Assembly: GCA_026126305.1 (NCBI GenBank)
Contig: JAHCJI010000004.1
Location: 124,001 to 188,000, forward strand
Origin: Phycisphaeraceae bacterium
GTDB lineage: Bacteria > Planctomycetota > Phycisphaerae > Phycisphaerales > UBA1924
Length of the DNA: 64,000 nucleotides
Direction: 5' to 3'
Part shown: positions 42,512 through 51,016 of the stretch, piece after piece
How positions within the stretch are numbered: position 1 is the first letter of the stretch
Layout: the number at the start of each line of letters is the position of its first letter
Position numbers and translations under genes: made by a program
Notes under the pieces: model-generated
Told to the model about the DNA's origin: nothing
Databases searched by the model: none
Seen by the model: only the letters and a program-made list of their open reading frames with translations

Positions 42512-44503
42512 ATGGCCGACCTGAAGCAGATGAAGGGCGTTTCCGAGGCCGACCGCAAGCTGCTGCAAGAGGCCGAGGAGCTGCTGGGCCCCGAGCCCGA
42601 TTCGATGGGCTTTGCCAAGAACCTGTTCTGGGGCCGCTTCCGCCAGGACCTGATGCTGCCCTACCCCCAGCAGTCGGCCGACGAGAAGAAGGTGTGCGAC
42701 GAACTGGTCGCCAAGCTCGAGCACTACCTGCGCAGCGAGCACCCCAGCATCCAGATCGACCAGGAGCAGGAGATCCCCCGCTGGGTCATCGACAAGCTCT
42801 TCTCCCTGGGCGTCCTTGGCATGACCATCCCCGCCGAGTTCGGCGGGTTGGGCCTGGGCATCACCAGCTACAACCGGGTGCTGGAGACCATCGGCAAATA
42901 CTGCGGCAGCACGGCGGTCTTGGTCAGCGCCCACCAGAGCATCGGATGCAAGGCCGTGATGCTCTTTGGCACCGACGAGCAGAAGCAGCGCTGGCTGCCC
43001 AAGCTGGCCAGGGAGTGGCTGAGCGCCTTTTGCCTCTCAGAGCCCAACGTGGGCTGCGACGCGGGCGGGCAGGAGACGCGCTGCGAGGTCTCCGAGGACG
43101 GCGAGCACTTCATCCTCAACGGCGAGAAGAAGTGGGCCACCAGCGGGGCCATCAGCGGGCTGTTCACGGTGATGTGCAAGCAGACCATCGACGGCAAGGA
43201 CAAGGTGACGGCCCTGGTCTGCCAGCCGGACATGCCGGGCGTCGACATCTACCAGAAGAACCGCAGCAAGTGCGGGATCCGCGGGACGTGGCAGGCCCGC
43301 ATCCGCTTTACCAACGTGAAGGTGCCCAAGGTCAACCTGCTGCATAAGGAGGGCCGGGGCCTGAACGTGGCCCTCACGTGCCTGAACTACGGGCGGTGTA
43401 CGCTCAGCGCGGGGATGCTCGGCGGGGCCAAGCGGTCGATGGACCAGGCCATCCGCTGGGGCCAGACGCGCTACCAGTTCGGCGAGCCTTTGGCCACCAA
43501 GGACCTGGTCAAGCAGCGCATCGCCCACATGGCGGCCCTGACCTACGCGATGGACGCGGTGCTCTACATGACCACCGGCATGCTCGACCGCCACGACGAG
43601 GACATCATGGTCGAGACGGCCATCTGCAAGGTCTTCTGCTCGGAGATGGGCTGGCGGGTGGTCAACGACGCCGTCCAGATCATGGGCGGCGAGAGCTACA
43701 TGACCGAGAACGAGATCGAGCGGATCTTCCGCGACAGCCGCATCAACATCATCGTCGAGGGCAGCAACGATCTGATGTGGTCGTTCATCTTCGGCTACGG
43801 CGGCAAGCAACTGGGCGAGACGATGCTGGGCATCAAGCTCAAGGTCGACTGGGACAAGGACGAGTCCTTTGGCCAGAACCTCCAGCGGATCGTGCCCAAC
43901 CTGCTCAAGCCCAAGGTGGCCAAGGCGGCGGTGCCGCTTGGGATGCAGGTGTTCCTGGGCATCCGCCCCAAGGCGCCGGCCATCACCAAGGTCCACGCGA
44001 GCCTGCGGCCCCAGGCCGACCGCCTGGCGAAGCTGATCCGCGAGCACAGCCACCAGTTCAAGATCACCAGCAAGCGATACGACGCCGAACTGGTCAGCAA
44101 GCAGGTGCCCCAGGCGAGGCTTGCCCTCAACGCGATCTACCTGCACGCCTTCGGCTGCACGCTGGCGAGGCTGGACAAGGACCTGCGCGATGGGCTCAGC
44201 GGGCCCGAGATGGAGCGGAACCGATCGGCGGCGATGCACTTCTTTGACCTGGCCGAGGGGTGGATCCAGGCCAACTGGCGTGAGCTGTACGAGAACGCCG
44301 ACGACACGCTGTTCAAGGCGGCCGACGCGGCGCTGGCCCACAACGCGACGCTGCCGGCGGACCTGTTCATCATCCCCGAACGCACGCCAACCGATCAGCG
44401 TGGCCGGGGCCGGAGCCCCAACCAGGACGCCATCAAGCAGTTCCCCGGCGACAACGCCGCCCAGACCATCGGGCTTCAGGCCCACGCCGGGGCGGCGACC
44501 TAA
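42512..44503 (+). CDS. Acyl-CoA dehydrogenase
   Basis: A 663-residue FAD flavoprotein of beta-oxidation. Core: ALGMTIPAEFGGLGLGIT-like N-domain (GVLGMTIPAEFGGLGLGIT), FAD-binding LSAFCLSEPNVGCDAGGQET and KKWATSGAISGLFTVMCK, GIRGTWQARIRFTNVKVPKVNLL, GRCTLSAGMLGGAKRSMDQAIRWGQTRYQFGEPL and VNDAVQIMGGESYMTENEIERIFRDSRINIIVEGSNDLM, where Glu of IVEGSND is at the catalytic-base position. The last ~170 residues are an extra helical domain, as in very-long-chain type dehydrogenases. AGGAG lies 8 nt before ATG 42512. Substrate chain length is unknown. Confidence 0.87.
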   Translation: MADLKQMKGVSEADRKLLQEAEELLGPEPDSMGFAKNLFWGRFRQDLMLPYPQQSADEKKVCDELVAKLEHYLRSEHPSIQIDQEQEIPRWVIDKLFSLGVLGMTIPAEFGGLGLGITSYNRVLETIGKYCGSTAVLVSAHQSIGCKAVMLFGTDEQKQRWLPKLAREWLSAFCLSEPNVGCDAGGQETRCEVSEDGEHFILNGEKKWATSGAISGLFTVMCKQTIDGKDKVTALVCQPDMPGVDIYQKNRSKCGIRGTWQARIRFTNVKVPKVNLLHKEGRGLNVALTCLNYGRCTLSAGMLGGAKRSMDQAIRWGQTRYQFGEPLATKDLVKQRIAHMAALTYAMDAVLYMTTGMLDRHDEDIMVETAICKVFCSEMGWRVVNDAVQIMGGESYMTENEIERIFRDSRINIIVEGSNDLMWSFIFGYGGKQLGETMLGIKLKVDWDKDESFGQNLQRIVPNLLKPKVAKAAVPLGMQVFLGIRPKAPAITKVHASLRPQADRLAKLIREHSHQFKITSKRYDAELVSKQVPQARLALNAIYLHAFGCTLARLDKDLRDGLSGPEMERNRSAAMHFFDLAEGWIQANWRELYENADDTLFKAADAALAHNATLPADLFIIPERTPTDQRGRGRSPNQDAIKQFPGDNAAQTIGLQAHAGAAT

Positions 44504-44656
44504 AGTCCTTCGCCGACGGGGTTCTCCCGATCGCCAGCGGCCGAGCCCGGACTCGTGCCGACCCTTCCATGGGCCGCTGGCTATCGTGCGCCCCAGGATC
44601 GAACCATTCGCAGGCCCGGGCCGAGGGCTCGGCCCCAGCCAGAACAGGAGCCCCCC

Positions 44657-45790
44657 ATGCCGCGCACGGTCGCGTACAAGGCCCAGATCGAGCACCTGAG
44701 CGTGCTGGACGAGAACGGCAAGCTGGACGCCGCCCTTGCCAAGAAGCTGGGCAAGGACCTGCTGGGCGACGAGCAGGTGCTGATGGCCTACGAGCACATG
44801 ACGGTGTGCCGCCAGTACGACGAGGTGGCCTTCCGCCTCCAGCGCTCCGGACGCATGGGCACCTTCCCGCAGAACAAGGGGCAGGAAGCGGTGGCCATCG
44901 GCAGCGCTCTGGCCGCGCGCAAGGGGCAGGACTGGCTGGTGCCCGCCTATCGCGAGAACGCGGCGCTCTTTCTGCACGGCCTGCCGATGCACTCCGTGCT
45001 GGTCTACTGGATGGGCGACGAGCGGGGCAGCCAGATCCCACAGGGCGTGAAGATCACGCCGCTGAGCGTTCCTATCGGCACGCACATGCTCCACGCCGCG
45101 GGCATCGCCTGGGCCAGCAAGATCCGCAAGGAGGACAGCGTGACGCTGACCTACTTCGGCGACGGGGCGACGAGCGAGGGCGACTTCCACGAGGCGGCCA
45201 ACTTCGCCGGCGTGTTGCAAGTCCCGTGTATTTTCATCTGCCAGAACAATTCCTGGGCCATCAGCGTGCCGCGCGAGAAGCAGACGGCCTCGGAGACCTT
45301 CGCCCAGAAGGCCCTGGCCTACGGCATCCCGACGATCCAGGTGGACGGCAACGACCTGTTCGCGGTGTACGCCGCCACGCGCGAGGCCCACGAGCGGGCC
45401 CGCAAGGGCGGCGGCCCCTCGTTCATCGAGGCGGTGACCTACCGCCTGGCCGACCACACGACCGCCGACGACGCCTCTCGCTACCGCGACACGAAGGAGC
45501 TGGACGCCTGGAAGGCCAAGGACCCGTTGATCCGGCTTCGCAGGTACCTCGAGAAGCAGGACCTGTGGAGCGACGAGCAGCAGGAGGCCCTGGAGGCCAA
45601 GGCCAAGGCCATCGTGCAGGAGGTGGTCAAGGCCGCCGAGGAGATGCCCAAGCCCGAGATCACCGACATCTTCGACTACACATTCGCTGAGATTCCCGAA
45701 AGCCTTCGCGTGCAGCGTGACACGATGCGGACGACCTCGCTGGGGCAGGATCCGCGGCAGGCAGGGCTTGGGGCCCGGGCGGGGCGGTAA
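44657..45790 (+). CDS. pdhA: Pyruvate dehydrogenase E1 component, alpha subunit
   Basis: Thiamin-diphosphate-binding half of the E1 heterotetramer, 377 residues. It shows GRMGTFPQNKGQEAVAIGSALA, the ThDP/Mg motif TYFGDGATSEGDFHEAANFAGV and CIFICQNNSWAISVPREKQTAS, and the phosphorylation-loop-like YRLADHTTADDASRYRD. Substrate could be pyruvate or a branched-chain 2-oxo acid; the operon does not separate these, so the symbol is provisional. AGGAG precedes ATG 44657. The toxin-antitoxin pair follows after 14 nt, interrupting the usual alpha-beta gene order. Confidence 0.88.
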   Translation: MPRTVAYKAQIEHLSVLDENGKLDAALAKKLGKDLLGDEQVLMAYEHMTVCRQYDEVAFRLQRSGRMGTFPQNKGQEAVAIGSALAARKGQDWLVPAYRENAALFLHGLPMHSVLVYWMGDERGSQIPQGVKITPLSVPIGTHMLHAAGIAWASKIRKEDSVTLTYFGDGATSEGDFHEAANFAGVLQVPCIFICQNNSWAISVPREKQTASETFAQKALAYGIPTIQVDGNDLFAVYAATREAHERARKGGGPSFIEAVTYRLADHTTADDASRYRDTKELDAWKAKDPLIRLRRYLEKQDLWSDEQQEALEAKAKAIVQEVVKAAEEMPKPEITDIFDYTFAEIPESLRVQRDTMRTTSLGQDPRQAGLGARAGR

Positions 45791-45804
45791 GGGGGAGGTT
45801 GACG

Positions 45805-46059
45805 ATGGCGGGCTTTGATTACCACCAGCACATCCACCGCGACCCGGGCATCTGCGGGGGGGAGCCCGTGTTCCGGGGCACGCGCGTGCTCTTGCGCATC
45901 ATCTTGGCGTCGATCGCCGCGGGCGATACGACCGAGGAGATCCGGCGCGAGTTCCCATCGTTGACCGACGAGCACATCCGAGCCGCCATCGCGTTCGCGG
46001 CGGCTTCGGCCGTCGAGGACATCCCCGCACCGCCCCCGCCCTTCCGGGAGGCCGTGTGA
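45805..46059 (+). CDS. DUF433-family antitoxin-like protein
   Basis: An 84-residue protein of the DUF433 family: HIHRDPGICGGEPVFRGTRVLLRIILASIAAGDTTEEIRREFPSLTDEHIRAAIAFAA is diagnostic, ending in an extended Pro-rich tail. DUF433 proteins are helix-turn-helix-like and commonly form the antitoxin half of a module with PIN-like DUF5615 toxins. Here the next gene is exactly such a partner, overlapping by 4 nt (GTGA). GGAGG lies 7 nt before ATG 45805. Antitoxin role is inferred from family and arrangement. Confidence 0.82.
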   Translation: MAGFDYHQHIHRDPGICGGEPVFRGTRVLLRIILASIAAGDTTEEIRREFPSLTDEHIRAAIAFAAASAVEDIPAPPPPFREAV

Positions 46060-46436
46060 AGTTCAAGATCGACGAGAACCTGCCCCTGAGTCTCACCGCG
46101 GTCTTCCAATCGCATGGCCACGACGCGGACAATGTCATGGAAGAGCGGCTGCTGGGCGAGCCAGATTCCACCATCTGGCCAGCGGCCATCGCGGCCGGGC
46201 GTGCGCTGGTGACTGCCGATATGGACTTTTCGGACATCCGCCAGTTCATCCCGGGAGAACATCCCGGTGTTATCCTCTACCGAGACGGGCCGCAAGACCG
46301 CGCTTCGATCCTTCGGCGTTTCGAGGTCGTCCTGGACAACCACGACGCGAATGATTGGGCACGTTGCTTCGTCGTTATCAGCGCTCGAAAGGTACGGGTG
46401 CGGTGTCCGGACGATGCCCACGACGATTGGAAGTAA
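46056..46436 (+). CDS. DUF5615 PIN-like toxin
   Basis: A 126-residue protein with a PIN-domain-like fold: FKIDENLPLSLTAVFQSHGHDADNVMEERLLGEPDSTIWPAAIAAGRALVTADMDFSD. The acidic residues (Asp of IDENLP, Asp of DADNV, Asp of TADMDF) fit the metal site of PIN ribonucleases. It starts with GTG, overlapping the DUF433 stop. DUF5615 proteins are predicted ribonuclease toxins; their targets are unknown. It is followed only 3 nt later by the pdhB start, so toxin and metabolic enzyme are probably co-translated from one mRNA. Confidence 0.8.
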   Translation: MKFKIDENLPLSLTAVFQSHGHDADNVMEERLLGEPDSTIWPAAIAAGRALVTADMDFSDIRQFIPGEHPGVILYRDGPQDRASILRRFEVVLDNHDANDWARCFVVISARKVRVRCPDDAHDDWK

Positions 46437-46439
46437 ACC

Positions 46440-47414
46440 ATGGCTGAACTCAACCTCGTCCAGGCCATCAACCTCGCCCTCGCCCAGGAAATGGAGCGCG
46501 ACAGCCGCGTCATGGTCCTGGGCGAGGACGTCGGGCTCAACGGCGGCGTCTTCCGCGTCACCGACGGGCTCCAGAAACGCTTCGGCCAGGACCGCGTCGT
46601 CGACACGCCCCTGGCCGAGAGCGGGATCATCGGCACGTCCATCGGCCTGGCCATCAACGGCATGTTGCCCGTGCCCGAGATCCAGTTCGAGGGCTTCCTC
46701 GGGCCCGCCTACGACCAGCTCGTCCACCACGCCGGGCGGATGCGGACTCGGACGCGCGGGGCGGTGACGGTGCCGCTGACGGTCCGCGTGCCGGTGGGCG
46801 GTGGCATCCACGCTCCGGAGCTGCACAGCGACAGCCCCGAGGCCATCTACAGCCACCACGTGGGGATCAAGGTCGTGATGCCCAGCACGCCCTCGGACGC
46901 CAAGGGCCTCCTGCTGGCGGCCATCCGCGACCCGGACCCGGTGATCTTCTTCGAGCCCAAGCGCGTCTACCGCAGCTACAAGGAGCACGTGCCCGAGGAC
47001 GACTACATCGTGCCGATCGGCAAGGCCAAGATCGTCACCGAGGGCGAGGACGTGACGGTCATCACCTGGGGGGCCACGGTCTTCCAGGCCCTGGCCGCGT
47101 TGGACGAGTTGCCCGAGGACGTCAGCGTGGAACTGATCGACATGCGCACCATCTACCCGATGGACGAGGACACGATCGTTGAGAGCGTGAGGAAGACCGG
47201 CCGGTGCGTGGTGGTCCACGAGGCCGCCCGCACGGCGGGCATGGGCGCCGAGATCGCCACCATCCTCCAGGAAAAGTGCTTCCTGCACCTGGAAGCGCCG
47301 GTGCAGCGCGTCACCGGGTTCGACACCGTCATGCCGTATTACAAGCTCGAGAACCACTACCTGCCCGAGGCGCCCCGCATCAAGGAGGCCATCGAGCAGG
47401 TGCTGGCGTACTAA
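46440..47414 (+). CDS. pdhB: Pyruvate dehydrogenase E1 component, beta subunit
   Basis: Transketolase-like half of the E1 enzyme, 324 residues. It shows LVQAINLALAQEMERDSRVMVLGEDVGLNGGVFRVTDGLQKRFG, VDTPLAESGIIGTSIGLAINGMLPVPEIQFEGFLGPAYDQLVHHAGRMR and VVVHEAARTAGMGAEIATIL. Length and order match E1beta of Gram-positive-type complexes. It follows the DUF5615 gene with a 3-nt gap and is separated from the E2 gene by the 107-nt spacer holding hairpin repeat copy 2. Confidence 0.9.
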   Translation: MAELNLVQAINLALAQEMERDSRVMVLGEDVGLNGGVFRVTDGLQKRFGQDRVVDTPLAESGIIGTSIGLAINGMLPVPEIQFEGFLGPAYDQLVHHAGRMRTRTRGAVTVPLTVRVPVGGGIHAPELHSDSPEAIYSHHVGIKVVMPSTPSDAKGLLLAAIRDPDPVIFFEPKRVYRSYKEHVPEDDYIVPIGKAKIVTEGEDVTVITWGATVFQALAALDELPEDVSVELIDMRTIYPMDEDTIVESVRKTGRCVVVHEAARTAGMGAEIATILQEKCFLHLEAPVQRVTGFDTVMPYYKLENHYLPEAPRIKEAIEQVLAY

Positions 47415-47418
47415 AACA

Positions 47419-47506
47419 GGCATTAGGCATTAGGGATCGGGCATTCGGTTCGGAAAACCAACCCGCTCGCATCTCTCCTAATGCCTAATCCCCAATCCCG
47501 AATGCC
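47419..47506. repeat. Dispersed GGCATT-type hairpin element, copy 2
   Basis: Left arm contains TTAGGCATTAGG (47423-47434), which pairs perfectly over 12 bp with CCTAATGCCTAA (47477-47488). The left half is homologous to copy 1 at 42401. It ends 15 nt before the E2 start codon at 47522, so both copies sit at the same place relative to a downstream gene. Confidence 0.65.
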
Positions 47507-47521
47507 TTCCCGAGGAACCCC

Positions 47522-49150
47522 ATGGCCGGCAAAGTTTCCAGCGATCCCAACGTCTTCCTCCTGCCCGACATCGGCGAGGGCCTCCAGGAGGCCGAGGTCA
47601 TCAAGTGGCTGGTCAAGGAGGGGGATACCGTCGAGGAGCAGCAGAACCTGGCCGAGGTCGAGACCGACAAGGCCTTGACCGAGATCCCCAGCCCACGGGC
47701 GGGCACCATCAAGACCCTGCACGGCAAGGACGGGGACGTGATGAAGGTGGGCGAGCCCTTTGTCACCTTCGTCGGCGAGGGCGGCGCGGCGGCAACGCCC
47801 AGGCCCAAGGCCGACAACGGCACCGCCAAGGCCCCCGCCCGAGAGGACGACGGCACGGTCGTGGGCAAGATGAGCGCCGACACGCCCGGGCTCACGCGGC
47901 AAGAGGGCAAGGCCCTGGCCACCCCCGCCGTGCGGCGCAAGGCCCGGGAGCTGGGCATCGACATCAACGCCCTGGCGGGCAGCGGCATCGGCGGCCGCGT
48001 GCTCGAGAAGGACCTCCTGGCCTTCCAGCAGTCCGGGGGCGCGGAGCGCTCGCAGGCGTCCGAGCCCCGAGCGCCGGCGCGGGCTCCCGCTTCGCAGGAG
48101 GCCGCCACCACGCGCAAGCCCATGCCCCGGCCGCAGCAACCGGCCGTCGGCCATCGGCCATCGGGCGGACAGCCCTCCCAGCAGCCCCAACCCCAATACC
48201 AACCCCAATACCAGCCCCAGCCCCAGTACCAGCAGCAGTTGCCGATGCCCTATGGCGTGCCCATGATGATGGTGCCCGTGCCCATGATGATGCCCTGGGG
48301 CATGATGCCGGGCATGATGGGTGGCATGGGTGGCATGGGCGTTGGCCAGCAGGGCGGCGGGGTGCCCTTGGCCCCCGGCTTCGTGCCTTCCAGCCAGCGG
48401 CCCATCCCCGACCCCGCCCAGCAATCGAAGGCCGGTGCGTCCGGCCATGGTGGCGAGGCGAGCACCGCCTTCCGCGGCGTGCGGCGGACCATCGCCAACC
48501 GCCTGCGCCAGAGCGTGGACACCGCCGTCCACTTCACGGTCATGGACGAGGCCGACGTGACCGAGCTGGACGCCCTGCGTCGGCAACTGGCCGAGCAGGG
48601 ATTGAAGCTCAGCTTCCTGCCCTTTGTCGCCGCGGCGGTGTGCCGGGCCATCTCGCCCCGTGCGGGCGGGCGGTTCGGGGCGCTCAACGCGCGCGTCGAA
48701 GGCAGCGGCGACAACCAGGAGATCGTCGAGCACTCCGCCTGCCACCTGGGCATCGCCGCCGACACCGACGCGGGGCTGATGGTGCCCGTGGTGCGCAACG
48801 CCGACGCGATGGACGTGGCGGCGCTCAGCGAAGCCATCGCCGCCGCCGCGGCCGCCGCCCGGCAGCGAACCGCCGCCCGCGAGGACCTCTCGGGCAGCAC
48901 CTTTACCATCAGCAACGTGGGCAGCCACGCCGGCATGTATGCCACGCCGGTCATCAACACGCCCGAGGTTGGCATCTTGGCGGTCGGCAGGGTGTGCGAC
49001 GCCGTCCTGGTCCGCGATGGACAGGCGGCCATCGGCAAGAAGATGCCCCTCAGCCTGGCCTGCGACCACCGCGTGGTCGACGGCGCGACGGCGGCCCTGG
49101 CCCTGGCCGAGATCGTGGCCCTGCTGCAAGAGCCCGGCTCGCTGCTCTAG
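47522..49150 (+). CDS. pdhC: Dihydrolipoamide acyltransferase (E2) of the pyruvate dehydrogenase complex
   Basis: A 542-residue core subunit. Residues about 5-85: lipoyl domain, with the lipoylated Lys in VETDKALTEIPSP. Residues about 125-165: peripheral-subunit-binding domain (ATPAVRRKARELGIDINALAGSGIGGRVLEKDLL). Residues about 300-542: CoA-dependent acyltransferase domain with CDHRVVDGATAALALAEI. The linker between the last two (residues about 175-295) is very unusual: a Pro/Gln/Tyr repeat (QPQYQPQYQPQPQYQQQ) followed by a Met/Gly/Pro tract with clusters of Met (about residues 243-276). No E3 gene is in the window. Confidence 0.87.
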   Translation: MAGKVSSDPNVFLLPDIGEGLQEAEVIKWLVKEGDTVEEQQNLAEVETDKALTEIPSPRAGTIKTLHGKDGDVMKVGEPFVTFVGEGGAAATPRPKADNGTAKAPAREDDGTVVGKMSADTPGLTRQEGKALATPAVRRKARELGIDINALAGSGIGGRVLEKDLLAFQQSGGAERSQASEPRAPARAPASQEAATTRKPMPRPQQPAVGHRPSGGQPSQQPQPQYQPQYQPQPQYQQQLPMPYGVPMMMVPVPMMMPWGMMPGMMGGMGGMGVGQQGGGVPLAPGFVPSSQRPIPDPAQQSKAGASGHGGEASTAFRGVRRTIANRLRQSVDTAVHFTVMDEADVTELDALRRQLAEQGLKLSFLPFVAAAVCRAISPRAGGRFGALNARVEGSGDNQEIVEHSACHLGIAADTDAGLMVPVVRNADAMDVAALSEAIAAAAAAARQRTAAREDLSGSTFTISNVGSHAGMYATPVINTPEVGILAVGRVCDAVLVRDGQAAIGKKMPLSLACDHRVVDGATAALALAEIVALLQEPGSLL

Positions 49151-49346
49151 GCCGCCCCCGCCGGCGAGCGCGGGCCGGGGTCTCCGCCGCCGGCGGCAAC
49201 GCCGTGCCCCCCCGCCGGCGGGCGTAGGCTGGTGGATGCACCCGCACCCGGTTCGCCCGCGTGGCCACACAGGCCGGCCCACACGCCCCGAAACCCGCCT
49301 TCGGGGCAACCCGGGGCTCGCGGCCCGTCCCCACCGCCCGGGGTGG

Positions 49347-50018
49347 ATGCTGGTGCCGCTGGCGGCCCTTGGCCTCGTGCTGGTTGGCTGTGCCCGGGGC
49401 CCGTGCCCGGCCACCGATGGCCCGGGCACAGCCGCCCAGCAGCCGGTCTCGGCCCGGGATGGCTTCTGGAGCCAGCTCGAGGCCCTGTGCGGCCGGGCCT
49501 TCGAGGGGCGCGTGGTCGAGGACAGCACCGAGAGCGAGGCCTTTGCCGCCCGGCCGCTGGTCATGCACGTGATCCGCTGCGAAGAGGGACGCCTCTGGGT
49601 GCCCTTCCACGTGGGGCCCGACCGCTCCAGGACGTGGATCTTCACGCGCACGAGCGAGGGCCTGCGCCTCAAGCACGACCACCGCCACGAGGACGGCTCC
49701 GAGGACGATCTGACCTGGTACGGCGGCGACACCAGGGAGCCCGGCACGGCCCGGTCGCAGGCGTTTTTTGCCGACGGGCACACGGCCGAGTTGCTGCCCG
49801 CGGCGGCCACGAACGTGTGGACGGTGGAGATCGTGCCCGGCAAGACCTTCGCCTACGCCCTGCGGCGCGAGGGCACCGACCGCCGCTTCCGCGTGGAGTT
49901 CGACCTCACCCGCCCCGTGGCGCCCCCACCGCCGCCCTGGGGCTGGGGCACGCCCCCCAGCGGCGGCAACGGAGCCCGGCCCGAACTCGGGCGGCCCGGG
50001 GACTTGCCGAGAGGCTGA
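49347..50018 (+). CDS. Predicted lipoprotein of unknown function
   Basis: A 223-residue protein with a short signal peptide (MLVPLAALGLVLVGC; lipobox LVGC), then a body rich in Arg/Glu/Asp with beta-strand character (VMHVIRCEEGRLWVPFHVGPDRSRTWIFTRTSEGLRLKHDHRHEDGSEDDLTWYGGD). A Pro/Trp/Gly-rich C-terminal segment (RPVAPPPPPWGWGTPP) closes it. No family recognised. ATG 49347 is chosen because it starts the signal peptide; earlier starts in frame give no signal. It follows the E2 gene across a GC-rich 196-nt spacer containing CCCGCC/GGCGGG palindromes. Confidence 0.6.
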   Translation: MLVPLAALGLVLVGCARGPCPATDGPGTAAQQPVSARDGFWSQLEALCGRAFEGRVVEDSTESEAFAARPLVMHVIRCEEGRLWVPFHVGPDRSRTWIFTRTSEGLRLKHDHRHEDGSEDDLTWYGGDTREPGTARSQAFFADGHTAELLPAAATNVWTVEIVPGKTFAYALRREGTDRRFRVEFDLTRPVAPPPPPWGWGTPPSGGNGARPELGRPGDLPRG

Positions 50019-50444
50019 TGGCCCGCGGGGCTGGGTATTCCCCCCATGGGGGCGGCCTGCCGGATCTTGGGGGTGGCCTGCCGGATCGTGGGGGTGGCTT
50101 ACCGGGAAGTGGAAAGACGGCGGCCGTTCGTGGAACAGGGGCTTTCCCTCGGTCCCCGCGGCACGGGCAAGCGGCCCCGGGACGCTGCCAGGGGGCCCCA
50201 AGCGGCGGTGATCGTGCCCCAGAGCGCGGGGCACGATAACGGGCGACCGGGGCACCGTCCCGGCCGCGCGATCCTGTCAGGCCATTGGACGGGGACGCGT
50301 GGGAAGGCACGGGGGCTCGAAGGATCGTGGCTCCCGTGGCCTGGACAGGGGCGGTTTCCCATCCCGGCGGGCCGGTTTTGCGTGGGTTGGCCCCGGATGC
50401 GGGCCCGCCCGGCGGCTCTTGAGGCCGGGGCGCTACCTTCGGCC
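50019..50444. other. Spacer with a 3-copy 21-bp repeat
   Basis: 426 nt without a supported gene. At 50046-50108 three 21-bp units follow one another, each with a G-run and the core GGCCTGCCGGATC (third copy changed to GGCTTACCGGGAA). The rest is GC-rich with no motif. Confidence 0.55.
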
Positions 50445-50942
50445 ATGGACACCCCGCCGCCGGTCATGGACGCCCCGCCGCCCAAGGCCGCGCCGCCCAC
50501 CGTGCCCGGGGCGATCCCCAACCCTCAAGACGGCCGCCTGCCGTTGGTGGCGAAGGTCGTGGCGTGGCTGGGGACCTGCTTCGGTTTGTTCATGCTCTCC
50601 ATGAGCGTCTATCCGCCCTCGCGGTTCGACCCGTATGGCGTTGCGTTTGGCGTCTTCCTGCCCCTGGGCATCGGCGTGCTGCTGCGCTCGAACATCGCGC
50701 GGATCCTGGCACGCCTGGCCCATGGGCTGCTCGGGCTCATGCTGCTCGGGGGCGTGTTCTTCTCGATCCTGGGCCTGCTGAGCGGTGGCGGGCAGTCCCC
50801 CGCGACGACGGGTGGCCTGATCGTGGCCATGGTGGGCTTCCTGCTGGTGTGGACACTCGGGCTGGCGGCCTTCTTCGTCTGGGGCTTCTTCGTGCTGGGC
50901 CGGGCCGACGTGCGGCGGGCGTGCCAGCGGCCCAGGCCATAG
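50445..50942 (+). CDS. Small integral membrane protein
   Basis: A 165-residue protein of unknown function: Pro-rich N-terminal tail (MDTPPPVMDAPPPKAAPPTVPG), then four hydrophobic segments (VAKVVAWLGTCFGLFMLSMSVY; VAFGVFLPLGIGVLL; LARLAHGLLGLMLLGGVFFSILGLL; LIVAMVGFLLVWTLGLAAFFVWGFFVL) and a basic C-terminus. ATG 50445 is used because the frame upstream to 50046 lacks any feature. Transcribed toward the convergent BtuF-like gene. Confidence 0.6.
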   Translation: MDTPPPVMDAPPPKAAPPTVPGAIPNPQDGRLPLVAKVVAWLGTCFGLFMLSMSVYPPSRFDPYGVAFGVFLPLGIGVLLRSNIARILARLAHGLLGLMLLGGVFFSILGLLSGGGQSPATTGGLIVAMVGFLLVWTLGLAAFFVWGFFVLGRADVRRACQRPRP

Positions 50943-51016
50943 GGGGCAAGGCTGGCACGCGGGCCCGAGGCCGGACCGCGGGCGGTGCTTGGCCATCAAG
51001 AGCCCGTGCGTTGCCA

